From Rikenellaceae bacterium (GTDB taxonomy: Bacteria; Bacteroidota; Bacteroidia; Bacteroidales; UBA932): 64,000 nucleotides of DNA. The stretch lies in contig JALEPJ010000018.1 in the NCBI GenBank assembly GCA_022766385.1, positions 1-64,000 on the forward strand, written 5' to 3'. The notes beneath the pieces are model-generated. The model was not told the DNA's origin, searched no databases, and worked only from the letters and a program-made list of their open reading frames with translations. Within the stretch, counting starts at the first letter, position 1; each line of letters begins with the position of its first letter. Shown in pieces: positions 1 to 9,200 of this stretch. The translations under genes and the position numbers were made by a program.

Positions 1-665
1 CCACGCTTGCCAGTCTTTGGACCTGAGTACAGGTACTTGAGGTTGACGTCATCACGGAAGCGACTTATGAGATTGAATCCCAGAGACTTCACTCCTGACA
101 CAAAGCTCTCTTTCGAGAAGTATGCGTCTGCAACTATGAGCTTGCATATTGACAGCAACTGCTTGCAGTTGCGGTTGAGCATCCTCAGATACCATCCGGT
201 GAGAGAATCGGGATCTTTCATCCCCTTGGTGCAGTCAGGTTTTCGTCCTCGCTTCTTGTCTGTGAAGGTCTGTTCTGCCTTTAGGAAGACCGAGTCCTTG
301 GCATCGGCGTCAACAATGGATATGCCAAGTATCTCGAGCCCCTTCTTCATAGCAGCTGCACAACCGGACCAGAACCAGTCAATACCTGGAGTCTTCTTGC
401 CGGACTTGGAGATGTAGCACGGGTCGATGGCTATTGCAATGCGATGTCCCTTTGTCGATTCCAGGAACGACCGGTTGAACGACAGCCAGTCGAATGACTT
501 CCTGAAGTTCTGACGGAACCTGCTTTCGCACGAACGGCCGCACCTCGCCATCTGGGTGAAGTTGAGTCGTCCTGTATGTGTGAGAATAAGTTCCATGGTC
601 TCGATGAAGAAAGATTGAAAAGATTTGCTTAAATATTTCTGGCCGGAGAGAGCTTTCGAAATCAT
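1..665 (-). mobile_element. Partial DDE transposase (IS4-like), cut by left window edge
   Basis: I translated the minus strand by hand. An open frame runs from an ATG at 663-665 (MISKALSGQKYLSK...) through the left edge without a stop, about 221 codons, so the ORF track misses it. The protein resembles IS4-type DDE transposases common in Bacteroidota. AIAIDPCYISKSGKKTPG carries a likely first catalytic Asp, and KLIVADAYFSKESF a likely second. The third acidic residue would lie beyond the edge. The frame stays open a further ~75 bases upstream of this ATG without another ATG, so the start is uncertain; a later ATG at 596 is also possible. Track ORFs 7..417 and 379..735 are shadows of it. No terminal repeats could be established. 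Family assignment is from motif recall only. Confidence 0.8.
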
Positions 666-770
666 CTCTCTGAGCTGGATGAGGTGCTGTAAAGCTACCC
701 GAAAACGGGCTATTGTATACGTAAGTAATTGACAACTATATAATTGTTAATTTTTTAACGAAGTATTGAT

Positions 771-1379
771 ATGAAGAAGACAAAGATTAAGTGCCTTAAG
801 CTATCGTTGTTGCTGCTGCTCTTTTCGCTTGCGACTGCTTGTGATAATAGAGAACCGGAGGTTTATGAAGAGCCGAGTATTCAAATGCTCTATGGAAAGT
901 ACCGCCTTACAAAAATTCATTGGACCGGCTATCCTGTAGAGCTGAATTATGATAAAACAACCTATCACGTTATTCAGCGGGAAATGGAGGAAAAAATCGG
1001 TTATTATGAGCCTAATTATATAGCAAATGTAGCCAAGGGAGAAAGCTATGAAGATGAAGATTATACTGTATTCAATGTGACTCTTCCGTACCCGTACTTT
1101 TTCTACTCAGAAGATAGATGGTACTGCTCTTGTATACGTGACTTCCAAATGAGCCTGACGGGTGACAACAAGTTCTTTGAACTTGGTGGCCTAAATTGCC
1201 CTGCATATCCTAACTATCTTCAAAGCAATGATTTATTCCTTGCTGGTATAGCGAATGTTGGTGTTGTCGTTGAAGCGTTTGAGGATGAATCGTTCGACGT
1301 TCGTCTTCATTGCGTACTTCCGTATGATAATCCGTATAATAATGAACAGAGTTTGAATTACGGGTATTTTGAGGTGTAG
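771..1379 (+). CDS. Hypothetical lipoprotein
   Basis: This is a 202-residue protein with a Lys-rich start, a leucine-rich hydrophobic stretch and a lipobox ending LATAC (Cys about residue 24), so it should be lipid-anchored at the cell envelope. The mature part is rich in Tyr, Asp and Glu and contains a CSC pair near the middle. I recognise no domain. It stands alone between a partial transposase and a LysR regulator, with an AT-rich upstream region and a long hairpin just downstream. Its AT-rich codon use differs from the GC-richer genes further right, so recent acquisition next to the insertion sequence is possible. Confidence 0.7.
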   Translation: MKKTKIKCLKLSLLLLLFSLATACDNREPEVYEEPSIQMLYGKYRLTKIHWTGYPVELNYDKTTYHVIQREMEEKIGYYEPNYIANVAKGESYEDEDYTVFNVTLPYPYFFYSEDRWYCSCIRDFQMSLTGDNKFFELGGLNCPAYPNYLQSNDLFLAGIANVGVVVEAFEDESFDVRLHCVLPYDNPYNNEQSLNYGYFEV

Positions 1380-1406
1380 GGGATAATTTGCTGTGTGTCA
1401 GCGCTT

Positions 1407-1450
1407 TAAGCATATGTCTATGGGAAAAATTTCCCATAGACATATGCTTA
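1407..1450. repeat. Perfect 21-bp inverted repeat (hairpin)
   Basis: The sequence TAAGCATATGTCTATGGGAAA is followed by AA and then by its exact reverse complement, giving a 44-nt element with 21-bp arms. It lies 27 bases after the lipoprotein stop. There is no T-run on either side, so it is not a standard intrinsic terminator, although it could still stabilise or end the upstream transcript. It could also be a small mobile palindrome or a protein-binding site. The remaining bases up to the LysR gene (about 1451-1571) hold nothing else I can identify. Confidence 0.85.
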
Positions 1451-1571
1451 ACTCATTGATTTTCAACGGGTTATCCCCCACGCTCTCCTCTCCCTGTCTG
1501 CTATCGCTTTTTTCTATGGCTGCTATGGAAAATAATCGTTAATATTTATGCCACTATTGAGATATATAAAG

Positions 1572-1579
1572 TATCTTTG
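1572..1579 (+). promoter_or_regulatory. Bacteroidota -7 box (TATCTTTG) for lysR
   Basis: TATCTTTG matches the Bacteroidota -7 consensus TAnnTTTG and lies 20 bases before the LysR start codon. I see no strong TTTG -33 element at the expected spacing, only a T-rich TTTA near 1545. Since the next gene follows the regulator by 21 bases, this would serve both. Confidence 0.5.
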
Positions 1580-1599
1580 CTGGCCGAAACACAAAGGGT

Positions 1600-2502
1600 A
1601 TGGAACTAAGGCAGCTCAAATATTTCGTTGAAACAGCGCAGACTCTAAACTTCTCTGAAGCTGCACGTAATCTCTATGTGACCCAAAGCACCCTGTCTCA
1701 GCAGATTAAGACTTTGGAAGAAGAACTTGGAACAGCTCTTTTCCAAAGGGATTCTCATTCTGTCTCTCTGACGGAGAGCGGAGCCTCCCTGCTACCTCTT
1801 GCCATAAGAACCCTTCAGGATGCAATGTCCTGCAAGGACAAGATCAGGGATCTGCAGAATATGCTTTCCGGAGAACTTAATATCGGTGTGACATATACCT
1901 TCAGTCCAATTCTGACTGAAGCCATCAAGGAATTCATCAAGCAGTATCCCAATATTAAGCTGAATGTCTTCTATAAGACTATGGAGGAGCTGATGGATAT
2001 GCTCAGACATAGGAGTGTGGATTTTGTCCTGGCCTTCAGACCGAGTCATCCTTTCGAGGAAATCGAATCCCACAATCTTTTTGAAGACCAGCTTTCCGTG
2101 ATTATGCGCGATGACCATCCTTTGGCTTCCAGAACAACACTCGGCCTCAAGGATCTCGAAAACTACAGGCTGGCCATTCCTGCCAAGGGTCTTCAGGCCC
2201 GGAATGCTTTGGAGAAATATGTCAGCATAGAGAACTCCGGCTTGAATGTCAGCGTAGAGCTCAATGATGCCAATATTCTGCTGGAACTTGTTCAGCACAA
2301 CAACCTTATCACTATACTCTCGAATGCCTCTGTGAATAACAGGAAGTATCTGAAGGCGGTTCCTTTGGATTTGCCGGACAATCAGATGCAGGGTTGCATC
2401 CACGCGTTGAAACGTATATACAGAAAGCGCAGTGCAGAAGTCTTTGTGAAGATGCTGCGCGAAACGGCCGCTGTACAGGAGTTGTCTGGAAAGTGGCTGT
2501 AA
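1600..2502 (+). CDS. LysR-family transcriptional regulator
   Basis: This 300-residue protein has the standard LysR length and layout. The N-terminal winged helix-turn-helix (residues ~1-60) contains MELRQLKYFVETAQTLNFSEAA and a recognition helix around VTQSTLSQQI. It is followed by a linker helix and a LysR substrate-binding domain (~90-290) that should sense a small effector. It lies 21 bases upstream of an AspT/YidE-like transporter in the same direction, so it probably controls that gene, perhaps in response to its substrate. The effector cannot be told from sequence. A TATCTTTG box precedes it. The minus-strand ORF at 1792..2403 is a shadow. Confidence 0.93.
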   Translation: MELRQLKYFVETAQTLNFSEAARNLYVTQSTLSQQIKTLEEELGTALFQRDSHSVSLTESGASLLPLAIRTLQDAMSCKDKIRDLQNMLSGELNIGVTYTFSPILTEAIKEFIKQYPNIKLNVFYKTMEELMDMLRHRSVDFVLAFRPSHPFEEIESHNLFEDQLSVIMRDDHPLASRTTLGLKDLENYRLAIPAKGLQARNALEKYVSIENSGLNVSVELNDANILLELVQHNNLITILSNASVNNRKYLKAVPLDLPDNQMQGCIHALKRIYRKRSAEVFVKMLRETAAVQELSGKWL

Positions 2503-2523
2503 TGTTAGTAGTTAGTTAGAGTT

Positions 2524-4008
2524 ATGAACTGTGTGAATGAATTGTTCGAAGGAGCAGCCGGCTCCTGGAGCGGCGGAGTAGCCCACTCCATAATCATTCT
2601 GGCGCTCGTTATAGCGCTTGGAAAGATGATAGGCAAGTACAAGTTTTGTGGTATTTCCCTTGGTGTTACCTGGGTATTGTTCGTTGGTATACTTTTCAGC
2701 CATTTCGGAATGAGCCTTGATCCGAATCTGCTTCATTTTATGAAAGAGTTCGGTCTCATTCTGTTTGTTTACAGCATAGGACTTCAGGTCGGTCCGGGCT
2801 TTTTCTCAAGTTTCAAGTCTGGCGGTCTCAGCTTGAACTTGCTGGCTCTCTCCGTGTGCCTCTTCGGTGTGGGAACTACCATTGCCATAAGCTATCTTAC
2901 TGATACTCCGATTACTACTATGACGGGCGTTATGTCGGGTGCTGTGACCAACACTCCCGGTCTCGGTGCTGCCCAGGCTGCTTATTCCGATATGTTCGGC
3001 AGCAATGAGCCTGATATTGCCCTTGGTTATGCCGTGGCCTATCCTTTGGGCGTTGTGGGCGCGATTCTGTCATTCATCTTGCTGAAATATCTCCTTTACC
3101 GCGATCCTTCGAAGCTGCAGAGGCAGGAGAAGAGCGCTCCTGTCATTGACGTCAAGGCTGAAATCAAGGCTGCGGAGCAGGCCATCATCAAGGTGCATCA
3201 CGAGGCTGCGGACACGAGGTTCATTTCCCGCCGCTTCCTCATCAGTAAGCGCCGTCTCAATGGAGTCACCCTAGGAAGCTTGAACTTCGAGGAGATCCTC
3301 GGCGCCTCTGTGACCCGTATTCGCAGGGCCGGTGTCGAGATCAAGGCAACGCCGCGCACCAAGCTCCAGTACGGTGACCTGGTGACCGTCATCGGCAGCA
3401 AGGAATCTGTTGCCAATGTCGAGAAGGTCCTTGGCAATTCCCTCAAGCGTCTTGACAATCCGAATCTGGTGCCTCTCTTTTTCGGAATTGCCATCGGTGT
3501 CTTCATCGGCAGTATTCCCATTGCCTTTCCGGGCATCCCTCAGCCTGTCAAACTCGGACTCGCCGGAGGTCCTCTCATTGTCAGCATACTCTTGAGCCAC
3601 TTCGGGCCGAGAATGAATGTGATAACCTACACCACTGCGAGCGCAAATCTGATGATAAGGGAAATTGGTATCTGTCTCTTCCTCGCCTGTGTGGGCCTCG
3701 ACGCCGGTGCCGGCTTTGTCGATACCATTGTCAATAAGGGCGGCTATGTCTGGATAGGCTATGGTGCGCTCATCACCATCATTCCACTTCTGCTCGCCGG
3801 CCTTATCGGCCGTTTCATCCTCAAGCTCGACTATAATACTTTGACCGGTGTGCTGTCCGGCGCGACCACCAATCCACCTGCTCTCGCCTTTGCAGGGGAA
3901 CAGGACAAGGACGGCGAATCTGCCGCAGTAGGCTATGCTACTGTATATCCGCTTACGATGTTCATACGCGTCCTCGTCGCCCAACTGATGATACTTTTCC
4001 TCTGCTAG
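2524..4008 (+). CDS. AspT/YidE/YbjL-family transporter with one RCK_C domain
   Basis: This 494-residue inner-membrane protein has two blocks of hydrophobic helices (about residues 15-195 and 315-494). Each block has a related Gly-rich motif, VMSGAVTNTPGLGAAQAAY and LSGATTNPPALAFAG, the internal duplication typical of the AspT/YidE/YbjL family. The cytoplasmic loop holds one RCK_C/TrkA_C-like domain (about 240-300). Many relatives carry two such domains and run to about 550 residues, so this is a one-domain version. Members exchange aspartate/alanine or other carboxylates; the substrate here is unknown. It is probably co-transcribed with, and controlled by, the LysR gene immediately upstream. 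Confidence 0.88.
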   Translation: MNCVNELFEGAAGSWSGGVAHSIIILALVIALGKMIGKYKFCGISLGVTWVLFVGILFSHFGMSLDPNLLHFMKEFGLILFVYSIGLQVGPGFFSSFKSGGLSLNLLALSVCLFGVGTTIAISYLTDTPITTMTGVMSGAVTNTPGLGAAQAAYSDMFGSNEPDIALGYAVAYPLGVVGAILSFILLKYLLYRDPSKLQRQEKSAPVIDVKAEIKAAEQAIIKVHHEAADTRFISRRFLISKRRLNGVTLGSLNFEEILGASVTRIRRAGVEIKATPRTKLQYGDLVTVIGSKESVANVEKVLGNSLKRLDNPNLVPLFFGIAIGVFIGSIPIAFPGIPQPVKLGLAGGPLIVSILLSHFGPRMNVITYTTASANLMIREIGICLFLACVGLDAGAGFVDTIVNKGGYVWIGYGALITIIPLLLAGLIGRFILKLDYNTLTGVLSGATTNPPALAFAGEQDKDGESAAVGYATVYPLTMFIRVLVAQLMILFLC

Positions 4009-4060
4009 CGCTTTTGTGGTCTTGTGCACCTTTTTGAGGGTCTTAATACAGCTTTTTTGC

Positions 4061-4068
4061 TATCTTTG
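4061..4068 (+). promoter_or_regulatory. Bacteroidota -7 box (TATCTTTG) for the DUF418 gene
   Basis: TATCTTTG matches TAnnTTTG and lies about 41 bases before the DUF418 start codon, in the short gap after the transporter. The nearest upstream TTTG is at about 24 bases, slightly longer than usual, so the -33 match is weak. Confidence 0.45.
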
Positions 4069-4109
4069 CGACATTGGATCTATTGTGAAATTGAAACAAT
4101 GTATCGTAT

Positions 4110-5273
4110 ATGAAAGAACTGACCACTAACAATCGAATTGACCTTGTTGATTGTCTTCGCGGCTTCGCTGTATGCGGCATCATCATGATTCACTTCCTTG
4201 AGCACATGAACTTTATGACCGTGCCTAAGCCTACAGCCCTTGACCAGGGAATCTGGGACACGGTTTTCTTCCTCGGAGCGAGCAAGATGTACGCGATTTT
4301 CGCGCTGCTTTTCGGCTTCAGCTGTTACATCCAGCATCACAATCAGGAGAAGAGGGGCCTTGACTTCCGTCCTCGCTTTGCCTGGAGAATGGTACTCCTC
4401 TTCATATGGGGCCTTATTGACCTGCTCTTCTACAACGGTGACATCCTCTGCACTTATGCGGTGCTCGGACTCTTCCTCATTCCGCTGGTGAAGGCTCCGG
4501 ACAAGGTGCTCATTGCCTGCGCTGTCCTGCTTTTCATCCAGCCTATCGAGGTGGTATATATGATACTCGGCGCCATCAATCCTGAAATTGCCCCTATGAA
4601 TGTCGGGCTGGGCAAGTATTGGGCAATGGTGATGACCCCTCAGGCTCAGGGTACTATCTTCGACGTGGCCCTTGCCAATCTCAAGGCCGGTCTCCAGATC
4701 AATTTCGGCTGGGCGCTCGAGCACGGTCGTCTCACCCAGACCCTCTTCCTCTTCATCACCGGCATGATCCTCGGCCGCAAGCGCCTCTTCCTTGACGAAG
4801 GTGACAATCTCAAGTTCTGGAAGAAGGTCCTTATCGGCTCGGTAATCGCATTTGCCGTCTTCTTCCCTATGTGGAAGCTCATACCGGGGGCAATTGAGAA
4901 CAAGACCGTATCCTTCAGTGCAGAGATTCTGCTCAATATGTGGAGAAACTTCGCGATGATGGCTTTCTATGTATCGGGACTCACCCTGCTTTATTACAAG
5001 ACCAATGCGCACAAGGCCCTTCATCACCTCGCCTATGTCGGCAAGATGAGCCTTTCCTGCTACCTCATCCAGTCAATTGTCGGAGCTTTCCTCTTCTACA
5101 ATTGGGGACTCGGTCTTTTCAGGACCTGCGGTCATACCGTCAGCTTCCTGATGTCCCTGGCCTTCCTCGTTCTGCTGTACTTCTTCTGCAGATGGTGGAC
5201 TACACACCACAGACGCGGACCTCTCGAGGAAATCTGGTCACGACTCACCTTTATCGGTGTCAAGAAGGCCTGA
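4110..5273 (+). CDS. DUF418 (YeiB-like) membrane protein
   Basis: This 387-residue polytopic membrane protein opens with NRIDLVDCLRGFAVCGIIMIH. That is the arrangement shared by DUF418/YeiB proteins and the wider acyltransferase-3-like group, in which an Asp and Arg precede the first helix. About ten hydrophobic segments follow, with the DUF418 region in the C-terminal half (WALEHGRLTQTLFLFITGMILGRK). The family has no agreed biochemical function. A transport or envelope acyl-transfer role has been suggested for relatives, which is inference here. It has its own promoter-like box and is followed after 51 bases by a metallo-hydrolase lipoprotein, which may be co-transcribed. Confidence 0.85.
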   Translation: MKELTTNNRIDLVDCLRGFAVCGIIMIHFLEHMNFMTVPKPTALDQGIWDTVFFLGASKMYAIFALLFGFSCYIQHHNQEKRGLDFRPRFAWRMVLLFIWGLIDLLFYNGDILCTYAVLGLFLIPLVKAPDKVLIACAVLLFIQPIEVVYMILGAINPEIAPMNVGLGKYWAMVMTPQAQGTIFDVALANLKAGLQINFGWALEHGRLTQTLFLFITGMILGRKRLFLDEGDNLKFWKKVLIGSVIAFAVFFPMWKLIPGAIENKTVSFSAEILLNMWRNFAMMAFYVSGLTLLYYKTNAHKALHHLAYVGKMSLSCYLIQSIVGAFLFYNWGLGLFRTCGHTVSFLMSLAFLVLLYFFCRWWTTHHRRGPLEEIWSRLTFIGVKKA

Positions 5274-5324
5274 AGCAGCCTTCGGCAATTACTCGTACCA
5301 TAGTTCAAACATACTCGTAAAGAT

Positions 5325-6290
5325 ATGAAACAGAAGCTATTCACGGCAGTAAGCATTGCTGCCTTTGTCCTGACTGTATCCTGCAGGCAGGAGCCTGCCT
5401 TCGAGCAGACGGAGGAGGTCGGACCATATACGGTCTCCCTCATTGAAAAGGATGTTTGGCACATAGAGGACTGCAACAGTTCCAATCCTGCCGGTATCAG
5501 CATCCAGGCTGACGGCAGCGTAAAGCAGAACAATTGCTCCGATATGTACATAATAAGGGGCAAGGACAAAGCCCTGCTGATAGACCTTTCCAACAAAATC
5601 ACCTGGGCCGAAGGTGCAGAGGAGGCTCTCAGAAGCATCTTCTACTCCAGAGCAGGGGAGAGAGAGAAGCTGATCGCCATAACCCACAGCCACGGTGACC
5701 ATTTGGGAATGCTCCCGGCCTTCGAGAATGAGTCTGACGTGCGTTTCCTCCTGCCGGAGAAGGATTTCGCCCAGGACAATAAGTTCCCGGCAGACCGCAA
5801 GACTCTCATTGCTGATTCCGAGCTCATAGACCTTGGCGGTATGCAAGTGGAATGCGTTGAGGTTCAGGGACATACTCCAGGCTCTATGGTTTTCGTCCTG
5901 AAGGGTCATAATATTTTATTCTCGGGAGACGCCATAGGTTCCGGCAGCGGAGTATGGATTTTCTCTCTTGACGCATTCAGACAGTACGCCAGCGGTGTCG
6001 CCCATTTGATGGAATATGTTCAGAATCCGGCCAACGGCATCGATCCTGAGAAGCTCATCATCTACGGAGGACACAGTTGGCAGAAGACCCAGACCAAGCT
6101 TGAAAAACTCGATATGCAGTATCTTCTCGACATGTCCCAACTGGTAGACCAGATAGGTCGTGGAGAGGCTGCACAGGAGCCGTACAGTACCTTTATGGGT
6201 CTGCTTGACACCAATTTCAAATACGGCACGGCTATCGTTACCTGGAACAAGGCCCAGGCTGCGGCTTATGCCGAGGAACTTGGAAACTAA
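5325..6290 (+). CDS. MBL-fold metallo-hydrolase lipoprotein
   Basis: This 321-residue protein has a hydrophobic signal ending LTVSC (lipobox), so it should be exported and lipid-anchored. The metallo-beta-lactamase fold is shown by ITHSHGDHLGM (the HxHxDH zinc motif), VQGHTPGSMVF (third zinc His) and FSGDAIGSGSG (bridging Asp), with a late His in IYGGHSW. It is likely a periplasmic or surface hydrolase, but the substrate cannot be inferred; some relatives act on lactones, phosphodiesters or beta-lactams. The stop codon overlaps the 3' end of the convergent GH2 gene by 4 bases. Confidence 0.9.
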   Translation: MKQKLFTAVSIAAFVLTVSCRQEPAFEQTEEVGPYTVSLIEKDVWHIEDCNSSNPAGISIQADGSVKQNNCSDMYIIRGKDKALLIDLSNKITWAEGAEEALRSIFYSRAGEREKLIAITHSHGDHLGMLPAFENESDVRFLLPEKDFAQDNKFPADRKTLIADSELIDLGGMQVECVEVQGHTPGSMVFVLKGHNILFSGDAIGSGSGVWIFSLDAFRQYASGVAHLMEYVQNPANGIDPEKLIIYGGHSWQKTQTKLEKLDMQYLLDMSQLVDQIGRGEAAQEPYSTFMGLLDTNFKYGTAIVTWNKAQAAAYAEELGN

Positions 6291-9200
6291 AGATTGAAAC
6301 CTTCGACTTCCACGCGTGGAGAACGGCCGTGGAAGTCGTTTCCGTTAAACTCAGCCCTTATGCTCTTGCTCTCGCCCGGCATAAGGAATACGTAGTTGTC
6401 CGAAAGGATGAGCGGGAGGACGAGGGATGAATCCGCATTCTTCACCTTGACACGCAGCATCAAGGCAGGAGTGTCGGATTTGTTGCTCAGCTCGATATTG
6501 CAAATCCACTTCTCCCCGTCACGGATGGCGTCGCTCTCGACAGCGATCTTGGCTTTAGGCAACTCCCTGAGGGCTTGGTAATTGCCTTCCTCGACACCTT
6601 CCCAATAGAAATTCTCCGAAATGGTGCTTCCGTTCTCAAGAAGGCTTAAGCGAATGAAGTATACCGGACTGATGTCGTCAGGGATGCTGATGGCCATGCA
6701 TTCTATAGTGCTGTCTTCGTCTGAAACCAGGCTCTGCTCCTTACAGTCTCTCTGCCGGCCGTACATATCGAGTACTTCCGCTCTGGCAATGAGATTGCGA
6801 CCGTTTCCTGCGCTGAGGTTGATGACCTCCACCTTGCCCGAAAGGGCATTGTACTGAATATGGAGAGGCTCGCTGGCCTTCTTGCAGGCGAAGTAGGCGG
6901 CTGTAGGGTCGAAGTAGTAGTCGTAGGTCTGCCATACCATTGACGGCCAGCAGGAGTGGCTCATCCAGAGCAGGAGACCCTGGCGATGCTTGCTCCGGCC
7001 TTCGAACATTGCCCTGTAGCCGTTGTAGTTTATCCATTGCGCCAGCTGGGTGAATTCGCGGGCATCAGAAGCAGGACCGAAGCCCTGCTCCAGGAGTTCG
7101 TTGAAGGAATTGCCGTACTGCGCACTTTCGAGGGTGAAGTCGTGTATGCCCCAGAGGCTGTTCTGCGGCCATAATTTGTCCTCCGGTATGGTGCGTTCGA
7201 GGCTCTCGTAATTCATTACGTTTGGCATTCCGCGTTCGCTATGGAAACGATTGGCGCCGCTCAGATTGAAATAATCCTTGACCGGAAGAGCCCTGTACGG
7301 ACCGCCGCCTGAGACTTCCGAATCGGCGGAGTGGGAGATGTATTTCATTCCCGGATGCATCTCGCTTACCAGCTGTCTGAGTCCGGCATCAAGAGTGAGC
7401 GTAGGCATACCCTCATTGCGTCCGCAATACAGTCCTATGGAGGCGTGGTTTCTGATGCGTTTTACATAGTCCCTGGCATTGGCCATAAACATAGCTTCGT
7501 CGTAAGGATCCGGTCCGTCCCAAGGATTGGCCAGCCAGAAGTCCTGCCATACCATCACGCCGTGGCGGTCGCAGGCCTCGTAGAACTCCTCGTCGCCTAT
7601 CTGGCCCACCCAGTTGCGTATCATTGTGAAGTTCATATCTGCATGGTAGCGCACGGCAATGTCATATTCCCTGCCTCTGTAAGCGAGATTTGACTCGGAG
7701 AAGCCCCAGTTTCCGCCTCGGCCTATGAAGCGTCTGCCATTGATATAGAGCATCAGGGCTCCGTCCACTATGTCCGAATCCATCTGGCGTATTCCTGTCT
7801 TGAAGCCGGTGGCATCGGATACTGTCCCGTCAAGTTCGAAGCGTAGTTCAGTGTCGTAAAGATAAGGCTCGCCATAGCCTGCAGGCCACCAGAGCCTTGG
7901 ATTGTCAATGATGAAAGAAGGCACTTCCACTATTCTTTCCTCACCCGGGGCGAGTCTTACATCCTGGCTGAAGCTGTGCTCGCCCAGACTGCCGCAGAGT
8001 GTTCCTTTGACGCTTTTGCTGCTGTAATTCTTCAGCTTTGCCTCCACGAAGATGCTTGCCTTTGTGGTGTCGGGGAGATTGATTACGCTGCGGACAAATG
8101 GCTCCGAGAGCCTTACATTGCCCGTCGTGGTCAGGTAAACATCGTTCCAGATTCCTGCCTCGCGCCCCCTGATCGTCGGTATCCAGTCCCAGCCTACGCT
8201 CGCGTGGAAAGTGGGATTGTCCGCACCCAGCATACCTCCGTTCGAGTCTGTGCTCAGGGCGGTCTGCTCCTTGATCGTTCCCGGATGTGCCGGGCTCAAT
8301 ATTTTGACTGCCAATGAATTGAGGCCTTCTTGAACCAGATCGCTCACATCGAAGATGCCCCTCGTGAAGGCACCGTCGATTCTGCCTGCCCTCCTGCCGT
8401 TCACAAAGATCTCAGCCTTCCAGTTAATGCCGTCGAAGTTAAGGAAAAGCCTGTCCTTCTTGAATCCCTGAGGCAATTCAAATTCGTCTCTGTACCAGAA
8501 GTCACCGAGGAAGAATGCCTCGGAGATTTGAAGCTGATTGTCGGAATAATTCGGATCGGGAACGGCTCCTACATTGATATAGCTGCTCAGGACGGTGCCG
8601 GGAACGCTTGCCGGCAGCCAGGACGAGTCATCGTAGCCATTGCCCGAAAGGGTTTCGCCGGAATCCTCCACCAGGCTTGCCCGGGTCAATTTCCAATTGC
8701 CGCCGCTGAGGTCCATCCTTCCGTCCTTCGGTCCGCTCTGCGCTTTTGCACGGGCAATGAGACCGCCGCGACCGAAAACTTCGAATTCGCCGAGGATGAA
8801 GGGACCGCCGCTCTCGAGAGCCAGCCGCAGATATCTCGCTTTCTTTGAAAGCTTTATTTCCGGCGCAATGTCAGCGACTGCCTTCCATTCGCGCGAGTCA
8901 TCCGAAATCTCCAGTTTTCCCTGAGGCAATCCGCTGAGCCAGTGGAGTTTGACCTCCTTGACAGAAGCTCGGGTGCCAAGGTCTACGTAAATCCACTCAT
9001 CCGTGTCTCCTGCGCTCACCCAAGCGCTGCTGAACCCCGGCTGAAGGGCGCTGAGCCCGTCTCTGATATAGCTTTCGGTCATCAGCTGCGGTGTAGGGAT
9101 AATCTGGACGCCTTCGCGGTAGAAGTCCCAGTCTGCGATGCTCCACATTGCAGCAATGTCGGATTCGAGAAGCAGTCTGTAGTGGGACCAGTTGCCGCTT

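Noticed and set aside
7-417. 136-residue plus-strand ORF at the left edge
   Set aside because: It is antisense to the transposase frame, which has recognisable DDE-type motifs; the ORF itself resembles nothing.
379-735. 118-residue minus-strand ORF
   Set aside because: A different frame of the same strand as the transposase; no recognisable sequence, and it is covered by the transposase frame.
1451-1571. Search for a tRNA or small RNA before lysR
   Set aside because: No cloverleaf or T-loop-like sequence seen; only the palindrome at 1407-1450 and promoter-like sequence.
4080-5027. 315-residue minus-strand ORF
   Set aside because: Antisense to the DUF418 membrane protein; charge-rich composition is the complement of hydrophobic codons.
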